This document shows positions 6,715 through 14,603 of a DNA stretch of 46,211 bases, in pieces. The notes under the pieces are model-generated. The model was not told the DNA's origin. It ran no database searches and saw nothing but the letters and a program-made list of their open reading frames with translations. Source of the DNA: a virus; IMG/VR virus record IMGVR_UViG_3300024346_000126, positions 1 to 46,211 of that record; one strand, 5' to 3'. The translations under genes and the position numbers were made by a program. Each line of letters opens with the position of its first letter. Position 1 is the first letter of the stretch.

Positions 6715-7035
6715 TTAATCTTCGAACCACTCTATAAGTGTGTTTATTCCCCATACTATTCCCGCTGAAAACATTCCGTCAAAGAATATTGTCATTGGTA
6801 GGGATATACCATAAATAGTGTTAGTTGGTGAAAACATCGTTATTGATAAGAAGAACCCTACCCATGTCGATGTACATAACACACAACCTACTAAGTCTGA
6901 GAAAAACTTCATAAACGAATTATTTTTCCCCTTTTTATGTATGAAATTACGAATTCCTTCAAATATAGAACCGTAAACTATTATTGTGGTCATACCATAT
7001 GCCACAAACGCAAATAATATTAAACTACTCATCAT
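6715..7035 (-). CDS. Small membrane protein near the endolysin, holin candidate or DUF1360-like
   Basis: The 106-residue protein has about three hydrophobic segments: residues 4-24, 47-68 (with LVGCVLCTSTWVGFF) and 74-98. The CxxCxxxW arrangement in the middle helix resembles DUF1360-type phage and bacterial membrane proteins. Position between the coiled-coil gene and the lectin-endolysin pair makes a holin role possible, but the paired cysteines are not typical of holins. The gene begins with two ATGs (7033-7035 and 7030-7032). The start overlaps the end of the upstream gene by 11 bases. Confidence 0.55.
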   Translation of the reverse strand: MMSSLILFAFVAYGMTTIIVYGSIFEGIRNFIHKKGKNNSFMKFFSDLVGCVLCTSTWVGFFLSITMFSPTNTIYGISLPMTIFFDGMFSAGIVWGINTLIEWFED

Positions 7036-7912
7036 ATAAATTATCTCTTTTTGATTTTTTAACGCTTATTTTCTGTTCAAATTTACTAAACATTTCGTCA
7101 TATTTAGCTAATGACTCAATTAATTCTTTATTATGTTTAGTCAATTTTTCTATTTCAGAGTTATCCTTAATCTTGACGATTTTTTCAACAGGAACCTCTA
7201 CTTTTACCTCTTTAATGACTTCCTTTATCACTTCAATAGGTTTTTCAACTATTTTCTCAACCTCTTTTATCACTTCAACAGGGACTTCCCTGTCGACTAT
7301 TTTAATTTTCTCAATCGGTATTTCTTTTTCCACAATTTTAGGTGGAATTGTCATCAATTTAATCACTTTTTGTGACAAATCCTTATTTTCTTTCTCTAAT
7401 TGTGTTATTTTATCACCAAGTTCCTCAACCTGTTTGTCATCCGTTATATAGACCTCTTTAATTACTTCAATTTCCTTAATTTTCTCTATTGGGACTTCTA
7501 TTTCAACTATCTTCTCAACCTCTTTTACGACTTCTACGGGTCTTTCTTTATAGACCACTACCTCTTTCTCCACTTCTACTATTTTGTCGACTGGTACCTC
7601 TTTAATGACTTCCTTTATCACTTCAATAGGTTTTTCAACTATCTTTTCCACTATTTTCTCAACAGGGACCTCTACTATCACTTCCTTAACCACCTCGATA
7701 GGTATTTCAACCTCTTTGATGACCTCTTTCTCCACTTCTTTGATTACTGTCTGTATTTCTTTAGGCATGAGTAAAGGTGTCTCACCATACTTCTCTATAG
7801 TCAGACCCTTTTCAAAACATTTTATCGCAAATTCCCTAACATCCTCAATGTCATTTAATTTACAAAAATCTAAAACGTTTTTATCAAGCGTTAAGCAAAA
7901 CTTCTTTCCCAT
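7025..7912 (-). CDS. Repetitive EVPVEKIVE-type rod or coiled-coil protein
   Basis: From the ATG at 7910-7912 the product has 295 residues. A TTG 15 bases upstream is possible, but the ATG has a GAGG-containing purine stretch before it. The N-terminal 40 residues (KKFCLTLDKNVLDFCKLNDI) look like a small folded domain. Residues about 50-260 consist of degenerate repeats of the type V-P-V-E-K-I-V-E-K, K-E-V-I-K-E-V and I-E-V-I-K-E-V, alternating charged and beta-branched residues. The middle segment EELGDKITQLEKENKDLSQK is a classical coiled coil. The C-terminus is charged. This suggests an elongated scaffold or tethering protein, and the function is unknown. The gene overlaps the SbcD-like gene and contains a 47-base exact direct repeat. 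Confidence 0.65.
   Translation of the reverse strand: MGKKFCLTLDKNVLDFCKLNDIEDVREFAIKCFEKGLTIEKYGETPLLMPKEIQTVIKEVEKEVIKEVEIPIEVVKEVIVEVPVEKIVEKIVEKPIEVIKEVIKEVPVDKIVEVEKEVVVYKERPVEVVKEVEKIVEIEVPIEKIKEIEVIKEVYITDDKQVEELGDKITQLEKENKDLSQKVIKLMTIPPKIVEKEIPIEKIKIVDREVPVEVIKEVEKIVEKPIEVIKEVIKEVKVEVPVEKIVKIKDNSEIEKLTKHNKELIESLAKYDEMFSKFEQKISVKKSKRDNLYDE
7206..7252. repeat. Direct repeat, copy 1 (47 bp)
   Basis: These 47 bases are identical to 7596-7642. Both copies lie inside the repetitive rod-protein gene, in the same frame, 390 bases apart. Recombination between them would delete exactly 130 codons without a frameshift. Confidence 0.85.
7596..7642. repeat. Direct repeat, copy 2 (47 bp)
   Basis: Second copy of the exact 47-base repeat at 7206-7252. 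Identity ends at 7642/7252, where C replaces T. It encodes the same peptide segment around KPIEVIKEVIKEV. Confidence 0.85.
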
Positions 7913-8663
7913 TCTCAATGTCCTCAATATCCGTAATCTTAAATTGTAAAAACGGTGACTTATTATCTAAGTCCGTAAACGAATATTCATCTTTATCTAT
8001 ATAGTAGGTACCATACCCGTGTTTTGAAACTGACTCCCCAAAGTTTTGTTGTATTGTCGAACCGACCATATACGCCTTACCTTCAGGAATATCAAATATC
8101 TGTCTTTTATGTATGTCACCACACAATACCAAATCACAACCTTTAAATTTAAACGGGTCATAACCTTCTGAAAATTCATAACCAACGTCAGTCGTTAATC
8201 CATGCACTGGTCCGTGAAATAATCCAATATGTTTCTTACCCTCAACTCTTTCAATAACAGGAGGTTCGTTATGTGTCCTTAACGAATACACAACCCACAC
8301 TACATTCTCATCTTCATACAAACCCTTATCCATATAATAGTCAATATTATCATTATTCATAGAATCTAAAATAGGACTGATTGAATCCATCCTATCCATA
8401 TTGTTTTCTAAGAAATCATGATTACCAATTATTAATACAGTCCTCGCAATTTTAGAACATTCATCTAATACCCACCTTGTTACATCAATAAGTTCAGGTG
8501 TAATTTGATTTTTTGAATGTACTAAATCTCCAGTAAAAACTATACGGTCAGGTTCCTCGTCTTTAAATTGTTGTAACATATCAGTCAATATTTCTTTATA
8601 CTGAGCATGATATTGATATAATCTTAAATGTAAGTCTGAGAAATGTACTATCTTATTTATCAT
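7884..8663 (-). CDS. SbcD / T4 gp47-like nuclease subunit (metallophosphoesterase)
   Basis: Mre11-type calcineurin-like nuclease, partner of the gp46-like ATPase at 1-1531. From the ATG at 8661-8663 the protein has 259 residues. An upstream in-frame TTG at 8687 would only add eight residues, so the ATG is preferred. Metal-binding motifs appear in order: FSDLHLR (D10, H12), FTGDLVHSKN (D46), IIGNHDF (N81, H82, D83), GLFHGPVH (H150) and LCGDIHKRQ (D183, H185). The protein is shorter than bacterial SbcD and ends soon after the phosphoesterase domain, as in T4 gp47. It overlaps the dioxygenase gene upstream and the rod-protein gene downstream. Confidence 0.9.
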   Translation of the reverse strand: MINKIVHFSDLHLRLYQYHAQYKEILTDMLQQFKDEEPDRIVFTGDLVHSKNQITPELIDVTRWVLDECSKIARTVLIIGNHDFLENNMDRMDSISPILDSMNNDNIDYYMDKGLYEDENVVWVVYSLRTHNEPPVIERVEGKKHIGLFHGPVHGLTTDVGYEFSEGYDPFKFKGCDLVLCGDIHKRQIFDIPEGKAYMVGSTIQQNFGESVSKHGYGTYYIDKDEYSFTDLDNKSPFLQFKITDIEDIENGKEVLLNA

Positions 8664-9342
8664 TATAGAATCCGTTTTCGTTAGCAAATCTTTCTAAGTC
8701 ATTAATGTGGTTTTCTCTATTTTTATCGTCATTCATAAATGAAACAATAATATATCGAGTTCCTTTGTTTGTCGGCATCCCTCCGTGTTTGTGTGTTATC
8801 TGTCCCGGATGAAATGTAACATAACCCGTTCCTTTAGCTTTCGCCAATACCTTATGTCTTGAGAAGTACGTACCACCACCCTCAAAGTCGTCGTTTAATG
8901 CCACGTTACACGATATTGACGATTGGTCATAATGTAATGATAAGTGTCCCTGTTCTTCAGGTGAATAACGTATCATAAAATTCTCGGAATATACATTTCC
9001 TTGGTCCCAATTCTGACCATTTAATTGGTAAATGTGTCTCGCAGCTCCCATAATATATTCATCCATAATCTCATGATATATCTCTTCAAACCCAAAGGTC
9101 TCTACTAACATATCCGTAGTGGGATAAAACGCATGTCTCTTATGTGTCCACGCCTGTTTAGCTTCAGCTTCTTCAATTAACTTAGCACATAATTCTTCCT
9201 TAAATAATGGGAATTGGAATACGTCAGGACCGACTTCTTCCAACATCATATCCCACTCCATTGATAAAGCCTCAGGTCTCATATACTTTCTTTTCCAAGC
9301 CTCCTTATCATCAAAATAACTGTAAATTTCTGGATGTATCAT
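8653..9342 (-). CDS. PLOD/prolyl-4-hydroxylase-like 2-oxoglutarate Fe(II) dioxygenase
   Basis: The 229-residue protein carries the complete iron/2OG signature of the lysyl/prolyl hydroxylase family: HYD (H137, D139), then VALNDDFEGGGTYF (147-160), FHPGQITHKHGGMP with H186, and GTRYIIVSF with R196 binding 2-oxoglutarate. The H186-to-R196 spacing and the GG-G-xxF element match the C-terminal catalytic domain of collagen lysyl hydroxylase (PLOD). Phage homologues are common in T4-like marine phages, but their substrates are mostly unknown. Candidates are lysine, proline or other residues on virion proteins, or nucleobases. The gene lies between the primase and SbcD-like genes, a replication context, while the glycosyltransferase cluster is 4 kb upstream. 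Confidence 0.85.
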   Translation of the reverse strand: MIHPEIYSYFDDKEAWKRKYMRPEALSMEWDMMLEEVGPDVFQFPLFKEELCAKLIEEAEAKQAWTHKRHAFYPTTDMLVETFGFEEIYHEIMDEYIMGAARHIYQLNGQNWDQGNVYSENFMIRYSPEEQGHLSLHYDQSSISCNVALNDDFEGGGTYFSRHKVLAKAKGTGYVTFHPGQITHKHGGMPTNKGTRYIIVSFMNDDKNRENHINDLERFANENGFYNDK

Positions 9343-9352
9343 ATCTTTTTTT

Positions 9353-10294
9353 TTATCTTTCTAATTCTAACACCGAACCTTCAGGTAACACACCTCTTAG
9401 GTCACCGATGTCTTTATCTTCAGGTAGTTTAACAACCTTAACCCTTCCGTAAAGTCTACCACCATTTAATTTATAATATAGTTTTTCAGCATCTGCCCAA
9501 GCATCACCGTCTAAACATATAATTATATCACCTTTTGCGTCATCGTAAAGTCGACCCCATAGATAATCATTTATAAACTTACCCAATAACGGTATTGAGT
9601 TAGGTAAGAATATACTATCAAAGACACCTTCACAAATATATATGTCTTTATTCCAATCGATTAAATATTCGTTAAAGATTAACGTGTCTTTAGAGGCTTT
9701 AGGGTTCTTATATTTTAAGAAACCATTACCGTACAATCTTGAAACAAAAAAGTTTAACTCCATATCCTGAGTGTAGGAAGGAACAATAATCCTACCCGAA
9801 TATGGTCCGTCATAACAAAAACCCATATGGTGTTTGTCAATAACCTCGTCACTAATACCACGACCTTTCAAATAGTTATATGCGTATTTGTAATGGTGAG
9901 TCATCTTTAACCCAACAGTCGCATCTTTAAATCTAACATATTCTTTTGGTAATTTAACAACCTCATACTTAATCTCACCTCTATCCATAAAGGTATCTGG
10001 CATGACCAAAGAAAGTTGTTTCTTTTGATATGGGGTTCCCCACATATTAACTAACTTATATATTGAACCGTGTGTCCCGTGTGTTTCTGAACATGCCCAA
10101 CATTTAAATACATTACGATGATAGTTAACTTCCAAGTTACCTTTTCCGTCACCATCATCTAATCCTTTTATATCATAAGAACAGGTAGGACAGTCAAACG
10201 ATATTTGACCCTGTCCGTCATTGTGTTTACGGTATTCACCTAAAACATCCTCAACTAACGATAATAATAAATCTGTATCTAAGTTTTCACTCAT
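9353..10294 (-). CDS. DnaG-type DNA primase (zinc finger plus Toprim)
   Basis: A stand-alone primase of 313 residues that should make RNA primers for lagging-strand synthesis with the gp41-like helicase encoded at the right edge. The N-terminus has a CHC2-like zinc ribbon, here four cysteines: CPTC (C35, C38) and CWAC (C65, C68). The segment SGRIIVPSYTQ (166-176) is typical of the RNA-polymerase core. The Toprim motifs follow: YICEGVFDS (E222, D226) and ICLDGDAWADAE (D262, D264). The C-terminal helicase-interaction domain of bacterial DnaG is absent, as in T7/T4-type phage primases. A 12-bp palindrome (10318-10329) lies in the gap upstream of the start. Confidence 0.9.
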   Translation of the reverse strand: MSENLDTDLLLSLVEDVLGEYRKHNDGQGQISFDCPTCSYDIKGLDDGDGKGNLEVNYHRNVFKCWACSETHGTHGSIYKLVNMWGTPYQKKQLSLVMPDTFMDRGEIKYEVVKLPKEYVRFKDATVGLKMTHHYKYAYNYLKGRGISDEVIDKHHMGFCYDGPYSGRIIVPSYTQDMELNFFVSRLYGNGFLKYKNPKASKDTLIFNEYLIDWNKDIYICEGVFDSIFLPNSIPLLGKFINDYLWGRLYDDAKGDIIICLDGDAWADAEKLYYKLNGGRLYGRVKVVKLPEDKDIGDLRGVLPEGSVLELER

Positions 10295-10317
10295 AGGGTA
10301 AAAATAAAGAATTATAC

Positions 10318-10329
10318 TTGACTAGTCAA
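10318..10329. promoter_or_regulatory. Perfect 12-bp palindrome TTGACTAGTCAA
   Basis: A perfect inverted repeat without a spacer, in the 37-base gap between the resolvase stop and the primase start. It could be an operator for a dimeric regulator. A TTG within it is also followed 20 bases later by TATTTTTA, a weak promoter match. Chance occurrence is not excluded. Confidence 0.3.
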
Positions 10330-10331
10330 AT

Positions 10332-10946
10332 CTATTCCCCTTTTTCTTCCTTTTCTTTAAGAACGTTAACATAACCCAACACACACGTATACGCATCAGT
10401 CATATCAAAATTCTCTTTCTTCAGAGTGTTGTTTCTCGTATATAACCAAGTGATTTGTGGTTCCTTTTCGGCAACTTGCTCCCAAATAATGTGTTTCTTA
10501 TCACATCCTTTTGGATAACCCCCAAACAACACCTTTTTACCCCTTACGTTCTCTGCGTATAAGTTAGGGTATGCGTATTTTCTTGAGTCGTAAGTTGATA
10601 TGTATTTAGGCACTACACCCAATACATCATATACAATTTTAGAAACCAATGCGTTAAACTTCATTAAGGTTCCAACCGTATATATATTATTAGAATTTAG
10701 TAGTGGTTGTTCTATCACCACCATCTCAATACCAATATCTTGATAAGTTGTTAATTTCTTAGAAAACGCATCCGCCTTTTTAATTAATTCTTCAATAAGG
10801 TCTTCGGGTCTTGGTTTGATAATTGGTGAATAGTGGGTGAGTTCTAATAAACTCATATCTGATTTTTCGAACAAAGCAAATCCAATTGTCTTTGTTGATA
10901 TATCTAACCCCAATAATTTTGGGCTCTTTTTCTGACTAGGTCTCAT
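10332..10946 (-). CDS. RuvC-like Holliday-junction resolvase / RNase H-fold nuclease
   Basis: The 204-residue protein has the four acidic positions of the RuvC superfamily in order: GLDISTKTIGFALF (D15), MVVIEQPLL (E79), and DMTDAYTC near the C-terminus (D181, D184). The first strand, with Asp followed by S/T-K-T-x-G, is diagnostic. The family resolves branched DNA during recombination and packaging, a role played in T4 by an unrelated nuclease (gp49). It lies between the last structural gene and the primase gene, consistent with a DNA-processing role. Whether it cuts Holliday junctions or other structures cannot be told from sequence. Confidence 0.8.
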   Translation of the reverse strand: MRPSQKKSPKLLGLDISTKTIGFALFEKSDMSLLELTHYSPIIKPRPEDLIEELIKKADAFSKKLTTYQDIGIEMVVIEQPLLNSNNIYTVGTLMKFNALVSKIVYDVLGVVPKYISTYDSRKYAYPNLYAENVRGKKVLFGGYPKGCDKKHIIWEQVAEKEPQITWLYTRNNTLKKENFDMTDAYTCVLGYVNVLKEKEEKGE

Positions 10947-11001
10947 ATGTATTATATCTTTTGAGTTATAAACTTAACAATATTTAGAACTAAATAAAGT
11001 C

Positions 11002-13113
11002 TTAAAAATCTAATTTAACCGATATAACCTGATTACTAGCAGGGTCAACCTTTCTTTTGTGTGGTTTTGACACCTTACCAATAGCAACCATATCCTTATC
11101 GTCGTTGTATAAAGCAACTTCGGTAATATATAAGTCCTGTTTTTTAGCGTCAGTGTCTTGGTCCCATGTCGGGTTTTGTGACCTTATAAACTTATTACTT
11201 GGTAGGTCTACTATGTAGTTCATCACATAAACACTGTGTTGTTTGTTTAGTGTAACATCACCCATTAACATAAACTCATCACCAAATATTAGATTGTTTC
11301 TTTCATTTTGATTAGGATAACCAATTAACTGTCTGTAGTTGAACGCATTTGCGTTATTATATGATTCAGAGCTGACTATGAATCTAGTTCCCGTTAAGTG
11401 AGAACTTAATATGTTACCACCAGAAAACCCATTTAAACTATCAGTATACTCAATATATCTCCATTCGTCAGGTGATGGTTTGTCTTTGGTATCAACCTGT
11501 TGTACTAAAATATAAAAATTAGTCGCTTGAAACCCTGGATTGTTGTCCGTGATAATTTTATCTCTTAAGAAATTAAAACCATCTTTAAATGAAACCGCAA
11601 CATCAAAATCGTCAGTACCACTAGGGTCAACCCTAACGTATTGTGCCGATGGTGCCGAATACATTTTATTATTCTTATTGTAGAACATATAAGAAATAAA
11701 AACTTGTTTTGTTAAGTCTTTAGGTAACATAACATCATCAGGTGAATCGATACAATCAGCATCTGACGATATTCTAACCGCCTTTGGTGCTGGTAACGTC
11801 CAATTCCTATTAGACTTCATTGATAATGCCATTAATATCTCTTCATCGTCGATAACAATCGCTTGTTTGTGTGGGAATATCTTACCAACAATATTTTGAT
11901 TACTTGTTGTATCAATTAAATCGAAATAAACTTCACCTTCAGAATCCATTTCATCATTCACTAACGACTTAACGTAGTTATTGATAGAACCCATTTTAAA
12001 TTTATGTCCCATTTTATTGTCTTCATCTCTATGGTACATTAACGTTGGTAGGTTCAATTCGAATTCACTGTCAAATTCTTTCCACCATTCACCCGTTCCA
12101 TAATAGTCTTCCCATTTAGTATAGTGTATTACACCAATAAATTTTTGTTCGTCAGGATATACATAAACCTCTTTACCGTAAGAATCGACATAAGAAGAAC
12201 AATAATCCCAACTCTCTCCACTTACTTCAACATTACTAAATAATTGTACTGTAGGTTCTCTTGTTAGGTCCAATGATAAAAACTCAGGAGGACATATTGT
12301 CGTTGTAGTGGTCGTTGTTGGTTCAGGGTTACATGAATAATAATTGTCTCCATGCTCGTATGACGTATAACCGAACATCTCTTTAGCTGATAGATATTTA
12401 GACCCTTCAGCAAATGTTCTTGGTAAGTTAACATCAAACCCAGCGAACTCCTCAGTCCACGCAACATTGAAATCTAAATATTCTGTAGTCTCTCTTTTTG
12501 CGTACTCAAATAATGTGGCCTCTTTACTAAGGTCAGTAACAAAAGAATAGTTAGGTAAAGGTCTGTCTAATTGAATCGTGTTTTCATCAATAAACGAAAC
12601 GACTTTATACCATAAACAAGGACCATCAGTATCTAAAACGTTTGATGGGTCTTGCGGAAATTTGATTAGAATATATTCACAAGATATTAACTTGTTAGTC
12701 ACCAAAGTATCTGTCCCATCAAAGTTCATCAATGGTACACATATACCTAACGGTGTTTTAATATTTTGATTTTGCGTCACACCTAAAAACTCTACTTTCT
12801 TACTTACAACCTCTTCTTGATGATTCGGGTAAACCCTACCATAAGTATTACAACTTAATGGGTCATCAGGATTTTCACTACCGACAGGTATCGGATATTT
12901 AACATCCGAATCTTTATCTTTAGCTCTAAACACTATCTGTGTATCCTTCTTCCCATCTCTCTTAAAGATGTCTTCGTTTTTATAGTCAAATTCAGAATCA
13001 CCAACCTGAAAATACTCAATGTTACAGAACTTACCAGTAGAAATTAACTCTCTACCTTTGTCTGTAATCTTAATATCAATTAATGTTTCTATATTTTTCT
13101 TTAGATATGCCAT
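11002..13113 (-). CDS. Virion structural protein with poly-Thr linker (703 aa)
   Basis: A 703-residue protein with no recognised enzymatic motif. The N-terminus (ETLIDIKITDKGRELISTG, then IEYFQVGDSEFDY) is a pattern seen in uncharacterised tail/baseplate proteins of Bacteroidota phages, to my recollection. Around residues 265-272 a run of seven threonines preceded by NPEP and followed by ICPPEF separates two parts, as in the threonine-stalk proteins at 21135-29799. The C-terminal half appears beta-rich and acidic, ending KVDPASNQVISVKLDF. It has its own AATATTTATA box (13128-13137) 14 bases before the ATG, shared with other structural units. Most likely a tail accessory or fibre-associated protein. 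Confidence 0.65.
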   Translation of the reverse strand: MAYLKKNIETLIDIKITDKGRELISTGKFCNIEYFQVGDSEFDYKNEDIFKRDGKKDTQIVFRAKDKDSDVKYPIPVGSENPDDPLSCNTYGRVYPNHQEEVVSKKVEFLGVTQNQNIKTPLGICVPLMNFDGTDTLVTNKLISCEYILIKFPQDPSNVLDTDGPCLWYKVVSFIDENTIQLDRPLPNYSFVTDLSKEATLFEYAKRETTEYLDFNVAWTEEFAGFDVNLPRTFAEGSKYLSAKEMFGYTSYEHGDNYYSCNPEPTTTTTTTICPPEFLSLDLTREPTVQLFSNVEVSGESWDYCSSYVDSYGKEVYVYPDEQKFIGVIHYTKWEDYYGTGEWWKEFDSEFELNLPTLMYHRDEDNKMGHKFKMGSINNYVKSLVNDEMDSEGEVYFDLIDTTSNQNIVGKIFPHKQAIVIDDEEILMALSMKSNRNWTLPAPKAVRISSDADCIDSPDDVMLPKDLTKQVFISYMFYNKNNKMYSAPSAQYVRVDPSGTDDFDVAVSFKDGFNFLRDKIITDNNPGFQATNFYILVQQVDTKDKPSPDEWRYIEYTDSLNGFSGGNILSSHLTGTRFIVSSESYNNANAFNYRQLIGYPNQNERNNLIFGDEFMLMGDVTLNKQHSVYVMNYIVDLPSNKFIRSQNPTWDQDTDAKKQDLYITEVALYNDDKDMVAIGKVSKPHKRKVDPASNQVISVKLDF

Positions 13114-13127
13114 CTATATTCTTTTAT

Positions 13128-13137
13128 TATAAATATT
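13128..13137 (-). promoter_or_regulatory. Candidate late promoter box AATATTTATA (unit 13113-)
   Basis: The minus strand reads AATATTTATA, 14 bases upstream of the ATG of the 703-residue structural protein. Near-identical boxes occur at the same distance before four other structural genes. Confidence 0.55.
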
Positions 13138-13151
13138 CAGTTAATATTTTT

Positions 13152-14603
13152 TCAGCCTAACATACTGAAAATTCCAAACCTTTCATATATGGTATTATAA
13201 ACCTCTGATGAAAAATGTGTATATCCATCGTTATTTTTTATATCTTTTATCGAATCTATAAATAGAACTTCATCATGTTTATTCGTTGATTTATAGTAAG
13301 CATCGTTAAACGGTCCTTCATAAAACTTTAATTTACCCACCGTTCTTAACTCACCGTTTGGTTCATAATCCGATTCAGAAACAAACCCAATAAGAATATC
13401 TTCTTTTACTTTTTGGGAATTTTCCATTCTAAATTCTCTGAAATAGTTAATATTATTGGTGTATAACACCTCAACAGTAATACCTATATAATCACCTGAC
13501 CTATGTAATAATAACATAAACTCTTCTAAATCTTTATCACTTATATTAACCCCTTCAGATGTTGATACAATTAAATCAATATCATTACCCAATATAGAAC
13601 CCCATATTGCAATATCAAATCGACTATCTTTAAGTGTCTTTACATTATCACCATACCACTTAGTAAATAATTCAGAACTTATCTTATCCCCCATATTTCT
13701 GGCGGTTGGTTTAACCCTTTGAGGTATTAAAGAGTTTCGGACCTTATCTCCTTCAAACGTTGTTAGGGAGAATAACTTTCCAAATTCAGGATAACCTAAC
13801 TCAATAATCTTTTCCTTAATAATATGGACGTATCTTTCTTTCGTCTGTGAATTACCGTGAGCCAATCGCTCTTTGTTATGACCTAAATGTACAAATGGTT
13901 CGTCACCATTAAACCTATAGTTTCCCCATTCATTTCTTTTAGACACTTTACCACAGTTATACTTATTATTTAAATAACCCAGGTTAACCTGTTCCATAAA
14001 AATAGTATACGAATCATATTCAAATTGACTTTCATATTCTATTGTTTTTATAGTGTCAACAACCTCTTTAGCGTTACGTAAAAATTCTGTTTTTAAATCA
14101 TAACTATTAAAAATTAATAAACTACCATTAACAATCTCAACACTGTCATCCACAGGTTGATAGAAACTTAAGTTTTTTAAACTATCTTTACGGTTAAACA
14201 TTTTATCTTTTAATTCTGAATCCCATAATTCATAATGATATGTTATCATATCATATTGTAACTTAGTAAATTCAGTGTTTCTAAAAAACGTATCGACATC
14301 AAATAAACAAACAGGTTCCCCAAATTCTTCTATTACTCGTATTTTATTGTACGACCAAAAACATTCGTGAATATCATTATCATAATTTCTAACCCTTATC
14401 TCATCATATAAATGACCAAAACCGTACTTGGTAACAAATTCATTAATTTTATCATCACAATATAGGTATAATGGATGTCCATCTCTTTTCCACGTTAATA
14501 TTGAATAAACCCACGTATATAACTCAACCGTACTAATGTCAGTATTTACGTTATAAATAAACCCCCTATTCTCATTACTAAAAACCGAATGTATACCTAT
14601 CAT
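13152..14603 (-). CDS. GT-A glycosyltransferase-like protein with possible nucleotidyltransferase domain
   Basis: Last gene of the glycosyltransferase cluster, 483 residues. The N-terminal half resembles GT-A-fold proteins of Bacteroidota (DUF6734-like layout): strand LYLYCDDKINEF, then EFGEPVCLFDVDTFF with a DxD motif (D102, D104) for metal and sugar nucleotide, then IVNGSLLIFNS (158-167). The C-terminal part contains FDIAIWGSILGNDIDLIV (329-346). Here GS followed by DID looks like the minimal nucleotidyltransferase signature, with a shorter gap than usual. A GT joined to a nucleotidyltransferase could activate and transfer a sugar, but the second domain is speculative. The start overlaps the upstream GT gene by four bases. 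Confidence 0.65.
   Translation of the reverse strand: MIGIHSVFSNENRGFIYNVNTDISTVELYTWVYSILTWKRDGHPLYLYCDDKINEFVTKYGFGHLYDEIRVRNYDNDIHECFWSYNKIRVIEEFGEPVCLFDVDTFFRNTEFTKLQYDMITYHYELWDSELKDKMFNRKDSLKNLSFYQPVDDSVEIVNGSLLIFNSYDLKTEFLRNAKEVVDTIKTIEYESQFEYDSYTIFMEQVNLGYLNNKYNCGKVSKRNEWGNYRFNGDEPFVHLGHNKERLAHGNSQTKERYVHIIKEKIIELGYPEFGKLFSLTTFEGDKVRNSLIPQRVKPTARNMGDKISSELFTKWYGDNVKTLKDSRFDIAIWGSILGNDIDLIVSTSEGVNISDKDLEEFMLLLHRSGDYIGITVEVLYTNNINYFREFRMENSQKVKEDILIGFVSESDYEPNGELRTVGKLKFYEGPFNDAYYKSTNKHDEVLFIDSIKDIKNNDGYTHFSSEVYNTIYERFGIFSMLG

Noticed and set aside
7133-7949. Several plus-strand open frames opposite the rod-protein gene, rich in Phe/Tyr/Asn or Thr/Ser/Ile
   Set aside because: They are the antisense readings of the repetitive EVPVEKIVE gene. 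Low complexity in the coding frame removes stop codons from other frames. No promoter or neighbouring plus-strand genes support them.
7884-8687. TTG at 8685-8687 as the start of the SbcD-like protein
   Set aside because: The family N-terminus (strand before DLH) begins right at the ATG at 8661-8663. The extra eight residues add nothing conserved and lengthen the overlap with the upstream gene.
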